Below, one piece after another: positions 15,954-20,437 of a stretch of 20,437 bases of DNA; position 1 is the stretch's first letter, and each line of letters begins with the position of its first letter. The DNA is from Bacillota bacterium. Lineage in GTDB: Bacteria > Bacillota > Clostridia > Christensenellales > Aristaeellaceae. The notes beneath the pieces were generated by a model. That model was not told where the DNA came from. It was given only the letters and a program-made list of their open reading frames with translations, and made no database searches. The position numbers and the translations under genes are program-made. The DNA lies in NCBI GenBank assembly GCA_009787135.1, contig WRGP01000239.1:1-20437 (forward strand), in the 5' to 3' direction.

Positions 15954-15990
15954 AAAAACCCCTTGAAAACACTGGATTTTCGAGGGGTTT
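15954..15990 (-). terminator. Intrinsic terminator of tRNA-Lys
   Basis: An 11-bp stem with one mismatch (15959-15969 with 15977-15987) has a 7-nt loop and is followed on the minus strand by TTTTT (15954-15958). It begins 9 bp after the encoded CCA. The four T's at 15988-15991 on the other side mean it could work weakly in both directions. Confidence 0.85.
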
Positions 15991-15995
15991 TCCAC

Positions 15996-16071
15996 TGGTG
16001 CGCCATCAGGGACTCGAACCCGGGACACCCTGATTAAGAGTCAGGTGCTCTACCAACTGAGCTAATGGCGC
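15996..16071 (-). tRNA. tRNA-Lys (anticodon CTT), CCA encoded
   Basis: A cloverleaf folds on the minus strand: acceptor GCGCCAT/ATGGCGC (7 perfect pairs), D-stem GCTC/GAGC with AGTTGGTA loop, anticodon stem CCTGA/TCAGG with loop CTCTTAA (anticodon CTT, reads AAG), variable GTGTC, T-arm CCGGG-TTCGAGT-CCCTG, discriminator A and encoded CCA. The T-stem has one C50-U64 mismatch. The sequence is otherwise typical of bacterial tRNA-Lys. It has its own promoter and terminator. The degraded region downstream of its 3' end suggests past integration of mobile DNA here. Confidence 0.95.
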
Positions 16072-16092
16072 CCGTCCAAATTGACAAAACAT

Positions 16093-16121
16093 ATAATACT
16101 GCAATCTTGGTCATATGTCAA
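16093..16121 (-). promoter_or_regulatory. Consensus promoter of tRNA-Lys
   Basis: On the minus strand: TTGACA (16116-16121), a 17-bp spacer and TATTAT (16093-16098). The near-consensus strength fits a stable-RNA gene. Transcription starts about 15 nt upstream of the mature 5' end. Confidence 0.88.
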
Positions 16122-16209
16122 CCTTTTTGGTTTTGGCCCAGGGCAAACGCCGTAACCCGTAACCACATGTAAGGTGATACCGCGCGTTGCAAAGCGTTAT
16201 AATTCCGCG

Positions 16210-18741
16210 TCAATGCATTTTTCGCAAAAGCAGCCTCTTCCCGTATTTCACGGCCTCATACCATAAAACCGACACCGCCGCCAGGCCTAAAACGATCAGG
16301 AACTGCCCTGCCGAGAGTGGCGCGAGTTTCAGAAAATCATTTAGGGGGGTGTACAAGATGATGAGCAGGCCCAGCAACGTAATGGCATTGGTCAGCCACA
16401 TGATTGCATCCTTGGAAAGCCGCTTGACAGAAACGATCGCGCTATCGATATTCGAGCTGTTGACTTGAACCAAAAAGGAATTGGCGATCATAATGACGGC
16501 AAGCCCCATAGACCGCGCTATGGGCGCGGCGTCTGGATTTTTTGTCAGCACGGCGGCATACGCGCCAAAGGACGCGGCGAAAATCGCCAGGCCTTGCAGC
16601 ACGTTTTTAAGCATTTGCCTCGCGCCCACCAACATTTCCTTTGGATTGCGCGGCCCGCGTTCCATAACACTCGATTCGGCGGGCTGTCTTTCGAGCACGA
16701 TCGAGCAGGTCGGGTCAATAATCAATTCCAGCAGCACGATATGCAGGGGTAGAAACATGAAGGATAGGGGCGGTATTCCCAGCGCCGGCGCGAGCAGGGA
16801 CGTCAGCGCAATGGGGATATGGATGGAAAAAACATAGCCCACCGCCTTGCGGATGTTGTCATAAATCCGCCGCGCGTCCCGCACCGTATCGACAATGGTC
16901 GAAAAATTATCATCCATGAGGATGAGGTCCGCGGCCTCGCGGGATACCTCGCTTCCGCGCTTGCCTATGGCAATGCCGATATCCGCGTACTTTAGCGCGG
17001 GCGCGTCGTTTACGCCGTCGCCGGTCATGCCAACAATTTCTCCGTTGTCTTTGAACGCTTTGACAATGCGCATCTTGTGCTCGGGCATGACGCGGGAGAA
17101 GATGCTGACGGTCTTGACGCTTTCGCGCAGTTCGTCGTCAGTCATGCTTTCAAGCGTTTCGCCCGTGATGATGGTATCGTGGTTCATCATGCCGATCTTC
17201 TTTGCGATGGACGCCGCGGTAACGCCATTGTCGCCCGTGATCATCACCACGCGGATGCCCGCCCTGCCGCAAAGGGCGATATCGCCTTTGACGGAATCCC
17301 TGGGCGGGTCAAAAAGCCCAACCAGCCCGCGAAGCGTTAGCGTACAGCCCGTAAGGGTGCGGGGAATTTGCGATTCGCTGTCCAGCCGTGCGGCCGCGAC
17401 AGCGATTACCCTGAGCCCCTGCTCGCTCATCGCGCGAATTTTTGCCTCGGCCGCTGCCCGTTCAGAATCTGTCACCGTACAGAGGGTCAAGACCCTTTCC
17501 GGCGACCCTTTCGCGGCAATGATCACTTCCCCGTCGTGGCGCCACACGTGCCCCATCATTTTCAGCTCGTTGGTAAAGGCGTATTCGGCAATCAGATCGC
17601 CGCCGAAGAGATGCGCTTTGGGAATCCCCAGCTTTTCGCAGTGCGCGAGCATGGCTTTTTCCATGGGATCATAGGCGTCGGTCTCACAGGCAAGCCCCAT
17701 GATTTCGTGGAGGCTGTCTTTGTTGCCGTCACACGCCCAAGTATCCCGCACGGTCATTTGGTTCATGGTGATGGTGCCCGTCTTGTCCACGCACAATACC
17801 GATACCGCGCCAAGCGTTTCAACGGATGGCAGCCTGCGCACGAGTGAATTTTTCTTTGCCAGCCGCCACGCGCCCATGGAGAGAAATACCGTCAGGATCA
17901 CGGGAAATTCCTCGGGGATCATGGCCATGGCAAGCGTGATGCCGGACAGGACGCTTTGGATGAGCCTATCGCGAAAAGCATGATCTGGCAGGTTAAGCCA
18001 GGTCGCCACGCCTACCATCACGAAAAGGGCGGCGGCAATACCGGCGCACAGCCTGACGATGCCGCCGATTTGCTTTTGCAGCGGCGTCTTTTCCTCCGGC
18101 GCTTCGGCTACACACAAGCCGATTTTGCCATATTCGGTCGCTTCGCCTATCTTCTCCACGGCCACAACCGCCGAGCCCTGCGTGACAAGCGTTCCGGCGT
18201 AACAATAGTCGGCGCGCCAGCCCCCTGCAATTTCGCGTGAGCTTTCCGCCGCCACCTTCCAGACCCATTCGGCCTCTCCGGTGAGCGAAGATTCATCGAC
18301 GCATAAATCGCTGCACCGGACGATATGGCCGTCGGCGGGTATTTTCACCCCCTCATGGATCATCATGATATCGCCGGGCACAAGATCTACGCTGGCGATT
18401 TGTATTTCCACGCCATCGCGCAAAACGCTGACGCGCGGCGCGGACAGCTCTTTAAGCGCGCTGAGCGTTTTGTCCGTTTTCCATTCCTGTATCACGTCGA
18501 TGCTGATGATGCCGATGACAAAGACGAGCATGATCAGCCCGTCGAGCGGTTCGCCAAGGAGGAAGTAAATGACCGCGGCGATCATCAGCAGCAGAAACAT
18601 GGGCTCGCACAGGATATGCAATGCCTTTTTGAAAAAACTTTCCCGTCTCTGCGAGGAGAGCTCGTTTTTTCCGTGCTTCAATTGAAGCGCTTTCGCTTCG
18701 CGGGCTGTCAGGCCGCCGCCGTTTGCCGTGCTGGTTGCCAA
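16210..18741 (-). CDS. P2-type cation-transporting ATPase under a NiCo-class riboswitch (843 aa)
   Basis: A membrane pump that exports a divalent cation at the cost of ATP. Visible features: N-terminal cation-ATPase domain (LTAREAKALQLKHGKNEL), two membrane segments, actuator motif LTGE, membrane helix 4 with PEEFP (276-280), phosphorylation site DKTGT (Asp319), TGDNGVTA, hinge GMTGDGVNDAP (about 570-580), and a C-terminal membrane domain with ELIIDPTCSIVLE. PEEFP replaces the PEGLP of classical Ca2+ pumps and the CPx of P1B heavy-metal pumps, so the fold alone does not give specificity. The riboswitch in its leader suggests Ni2+/Co2+ or Fe2+ export. The start is taken as TTG 18741 because GGGAGGG (about 18747-18753) lies 6 bases upstream. 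ATG 18756 has no good site, and ATG 18903 would lie inside the riboswitch. Confidence 0.9.
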   Translation of the reverse strand: MATSTANGGGLTAREAKALQLKHGKNELSSQRRESFFKKALHILCEPMFLLLMIAAVIYFLLGEPLDGLIMLVFVIGIISIDVIQEWKTDKTLSALKELSAPRVSVLRDGVEIQIASVDLVPGDIMMIHEGVKIPADGHIVRCSDLCVDESSLTGEAEWVWKVAAESSREIAGGWRADYCYAGTLVTQGSAVVAVEKIGEATEYGKIGLCVAEAPEEKTPLQKQIGGIVRLCAGIAAALFVMVGVATWLNLPDHAFRDRLIQSVLSGITLAMAMIPEEFPVILTVFLSMGAWRLAKKNSLVRRLPSVETLGAVSVLCVDKTGTITMNQMTVRDTWACDGNKDSLHEIMGLACETDAYDPMEKAMLAHCEKLGIPKAHLFGGDLIAEYAFTNELKMMGHVWRHDGEVIIAAKGSPERVLTLCTVTDSERAAAEAKIRAMSEQGLRVIAVAAARLDSESQIPRTLTGCTLTLRGLVGLFDPPRDSVKGDIALCGRAGIRVVMITGDNGVTAASIAKKIGMMNHDTIITGETLESMTDDELRESVKTVSIFSRVMPEHKMRIVKAFKDNGEIVGMTGDGVNDAPALKYADIGIAIGKRGSEVSREAADLILMDDNFSTIVDTVRDARRIYDNIRKAVGYVFSIHIPIALTSLLAPALGIPPLSFMFLPLHIVLLELIIDPTCSIVLERQPAESSVMERGPRNPKEMLVGARQMLKNVLQGLAIFAASFGAYAAVLTKNPDAAPIARSMGLAVIMIANSFLVQVNSSNIDSAIVSVKRLSKDAIMWLTNAITLLGLLIILYTPLNDFLKLAPLSAGQFLIVLGLAAVSVLWYEAVKYGKRLLLRKMH

Positions 18742-18813
18742 TATGATCCCTCCCATGATTCTTGGCGCAATTGCCGCCGGCGCTCCTGTGCGCCGTTGGC
18801 AGGAAAACCGGTT

Positions 18814-18855
18814 AAAAAACGCGTCTGTGGGACAGTATACTGTCCCACAGACGCG
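18814..18855 (-). terminator. Regulated terminator of the NiCo riboswitch
   Basis: A perfect 36-bp palindrome (18820-18855, 18-bp arms) is followed on the minus strand by six T's (18814-18819). Its 5' arm (18838-18855) is also the 3' side of the riboswitch aptamer (P4 and P1 strands), so the two structures exclude each other. When the aptamer forms, the terminator cannot, and transcription continues into the ATPase gene. Confidence 0.93.
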
Positions 18856-18925
18856 CGTAGCCCATCTGCTGCCGCAAAAGCGGCCCGGCCCCATAAACCC
18901 CAAAGGTTTATCGCCTGCTCAGTTT
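18838..18925 (-). promoter_or_regulatory. NiCo (czcD-type) metal riboswitch aptamer
   Basis: On the minus strand the leader shows the four-helix junction of the NiCo class. P1: ACTG (18920-18923) with CAGT (18839-18842). P2: 18905-18911 with 18893-18899. P3: GCCGC-TTTT-GCGGC (18871-18884). P4: CAGATG (18863-18868) with CGTCTG (18848-18853). The conserved junction strands are also present: GAGCAGGC after P1, GCCGGGC between P2 and P3, GGCAGCAGATG between P3 and P4, and TGTGGGACAGT closing P1. I matched these from memory of the crystallised aptamer. The class was described as sensing Ni2+/Co2+; later work argued for Fe2+. A separate small hairpin (GCGGC 18931-18935 with GCCGC 18941-18945) precedes it. 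Confidence 0.92.
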
Positions 18926-18968
18926 GTGCTGCGGCCTACCGCCGCGCAAAGCATCATTTCTTTCTATG

Positions 18969-18997
18969 ACTATAGCATAAAAAGAAAGTTATGTCAA
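18969..18997 (-). promoter_or_regulatory. Promoter of the riboswitch-ATPase transcript
   Basis: On the minus strand: TTGACA (18992-18997), a 17-bp spacer and TATAGT (18969-18974) with an extended -10 TGC. Transcription would start near 18962, giving a leader of about 220 nt that contains the aptamer and the terminator. Confidence 0.88.
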
Positions 18998-19136
18998 AAA
19001 GATCCGGTATCCAATTCACCGCCCATGGCAAGATCTTTCAGGCAATCGTGCTCTCTTTTATCTCTTTGCATATCTTTCGGCAGCTTTGCCGCCGCCACGT
19101 CATGGGCCGTAGCCAATGATGCGCGCCAGGGCCATC

Positions 19137-20330
19137 CTACCGCTTCCCCACGATCTCCAGCGTATCCCGCGCGATGGCAAGCTCCTCGTTGGTGGGCACG
19201 ATCATGACCTTGACGCGGCTGTCGTCCGCGCTGATAAAGGTTTCGCGCGCCTTGTTCTTCGCCTCATCCATGCGGATGCCAAGGAACTCCGTGTCCTCCA
19301 TGATGAGGCGGCGGGCATCGTGGCTGTTTTCGCCGATACCGGCGGTGAAGATCACGGCGTCCAGACCGTTCATGGCCGTGGCGTACGCGCCGATGTATTT
19401 GCGGATGCGGTAGGCAAACACCTCGGCGGTGCGCCTTGCCGCGTCGTCGCCCGCGAGGGCCGCGTCGCAGATATCGCGCCAGTCGCTGCTCAGCCCGCCG
19501 GACAACCCTAAAAGGCCGGACTGCTTGTTGTACACGGACGTGATTTCATGCGCGGACTTGTCCTCCGCGCCGCACAGGAATTCCGTGATGGCCGGGTCCA
19601 TGTCGCCCGCGCGCGTGCCCATCAGCACACCTTCCAGCGGGGTGAGGCCCATCGTGGTATCGATTGATCTGCCGCCGTCCACCGCGCTGATGGACGAACC
19701 GTTGCCCAAATGGCAGATGACGAATTTGAGCTGCTCTATGGGCCTGCCCAGCAGCTCGGCCGCCCTTTGGGAGACAAAGCGGTGGCTGGTGCCGTGGAAG
19801 CCGTAGCGGCGCACCCTCAGGCGCGTGTAGTAATCGTAGGGAAGGCCATAGAGATAGGCGCGGCGCGGCATGGTCTGATGAAACGCGGTGTCGAACACGG
19901 CGACCATCGGGACGCCGGGCATGACGTCGCCGCAGGCGCGGATGCCCGTGAGGTTGGCGGGGTTATGCAGCGGGGCCAGGGCGATGTTTTCCTCAATGGC
20001 GCGCAGGACCTGATCGTCAATGAGGACGGACCGCGTAAAGCGCTCGCCGCCATGAACCACGCGATGGCCTGCCGCGTTGATAGAGGACATATCGGCGACC
20101 GCGCCCGCCTCGGGATCGGTCAGCGCCTTGACCACGGCGTCAAACGCGTCCGTATGGTCTTTCAGGGGCGCTATGACCTTATAGACTTTCCCCCCCGCCT
20201 TTTGCACGATGTTGGAGCCTTCGATGCCAATGCGGTCGCACTGCCCCTTGGCGAGAACGGCTTCGGTTTGCATGTCGATGAACTGGTATTTCAGCGAGGA
20301 GGAGCCCGCGTTGATGACGAGAATATTCAT
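19137..20330 (-). CDS. ackA: Acetate kinase (397 aa)
   Basis: Converts acetyl phosphate and ADP to acetate and ATP, the energy-yielding last step of acetate fermentation in the cytoplasm. Visible features: the N-terminal signature NAGSSSLKY (7-15), GHRVVHGGERF, the catalytic-Asp region FDTAFH, HGTSHR, the phosphate-loop region HLGNGSSISAV, the second signature as GTRAGDMDP, FTAGIGEN, and the C-terminal NEELAI glutamate. The length is normal. The start at 20330 is set by AGGAAG/AAGGAG just upstream; the in-frame ATG at 20411 would lie inside pta. pta ends 23 bp before it, the usual pta-ackA order. I see no clear terminator between its stop and the ATPase promoter. Confidence 0.97.
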   Translation of the reverse strand: MNILVINAGSSSLKYQFIDMQTEAVLAKGQCDRIGIEGSNIVQKAGGKVYKVIAPLKDHTDAFDAVVKALTDPEAGAVADMSSINAAGHRVVHGGERFTRSVLIDDQVLRAIEENIALAPLHNPANLTGIRACGDVMPGVPMVAVFDTAFHQTMPRRAYLYGLPYDYYTRLRVRRYGFHGTSHRFVSQRAAELLGRPIEQLKFVICHLGNGSSISAVDGGRSIDTTMGLTPLEGVLMGTRAGDMDPAITEFLCGAEDKSAHEITSVYNKQSGLLGLSGGLSSDWRDICDAALAGDDAARRTAEVFAYRIRKYIGAYATAMNGLDAVIFTAGIGENSHDARRLIMEDTEFLGIRMDEAKNKARETFISADDSRVKVMIVPTNEELAIARDTLEIVGKR

Positions 20331-20353
20331 ATGCTTCCTTACTCCTTTTTGGA

Positions 20354-20437
20354 TTACACCGCGCTGGCGGCGGTGACCGCCACAACATCCACGATATCCT
20401 GCACGCTGCACCCGCGCGACAGGTCGTTGATCGGCTT
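20354..20437 (-). CDS. pta: Phosphate acetyltransferase, C-terminal end (partial)
   Basis: Only the last 27 codons lie in the window. They read KPINDLSRGCSVQDIVDVV and on to the stop TAA at 20354-20356. This is the highly conserved C-terminus of Pta, which makes acetyl phosphate from acetyl-CoA and phosphate. The 23-bp gap to ackA, holding the ackA ribosome site, indicates one operon. The rest of the gene lies beyond the right edge. Confidence 0.9.
   Translation of the reverse strand, partial: KPINDLSRGCSVQDIVDVVAVTAASAV

Noticed and set aside
18742..18903. N-terminal extension of the P-type ATPase from ATG 18903
   Set aside because: This stretch lies within the riboswitch and terminator, has no ribosome site at 18903, and does not resemble the ATPase family.
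19079..19092. Terminator hairpin after ackA
   Set aside because: The 5-bp stem is not followed by a T-tract on the minus strand.

Overview
The window looks like a chromosomal segment of a fairly G+C-rich anaerobic, fermentative Clostridia-type Bacillota. The supporting signs are strong GGAGG-type Shine-Dalgarno sites, SigA-like promoters with 17-bp spacers, a pta-ackA acetate pathway, a YtrA-type GntR regulator with an ABC transporter, a NiCo-class riboswitch, and a signal-peptide surface protein made of Ig/Fn3-like repeats. A narrower taxon cannot be fixed from this sequence.

Left part (1-8664). A minus-strand gene for a 1488-residue secreted repeat protein has its own promoter and a terminator at the window edge. 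It diverges from a plus-strand cluster: a DUF4097-type beta-solenoid protein, a dihydrolipoyl-dehydrogenase-type flavoprotein (lpdA) and glucose-6-phosphate isomerase (pgi). Middle (8756-13283). Minus-strand genes are an FtsJ-type RNA methyltransferase translationally coupled to asnS (own promoter), and a complete GntR - ABC ATPase - permease operon with a consensus promoter and an operator-like palindrome.

Degraded part (13284-15995). Next to a tRNA-Lys(CTT) gene lies a patch of broken or orphan genes: a 5'-truncated FtsX permease, a 249-residue protein with a possible Tpt1/KptA-like ADP-ribosyltransferase fold, and a frameshifted IS110-family transposase. The 249-residue gene starts exactly on the transposase stop codon (TGATG), so the two appear translationally coupled. 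A promoter lies upstream of the transposase remnant.

Right part (15996-20437). tRNA-Lys has its own promoter and terminator. A P2-type cation ATPase is preceded by a roughly 220-nt leader that I recognise as a NiCo (czcD-type) riboswitch, followed by a perfect 36-bp terminator hairpin with a T6 tract. The terminator shares its 5' arm with the aptamer, which is the layout of a metal-activated transcriptional ON switch for a metal exporter. At the edge are ackA and the last 27 codons of pta, with a 23-bp gap. The most informative observations are the riboswitch-ATPase unit and the transposase-coupled ART-like orphan gene.
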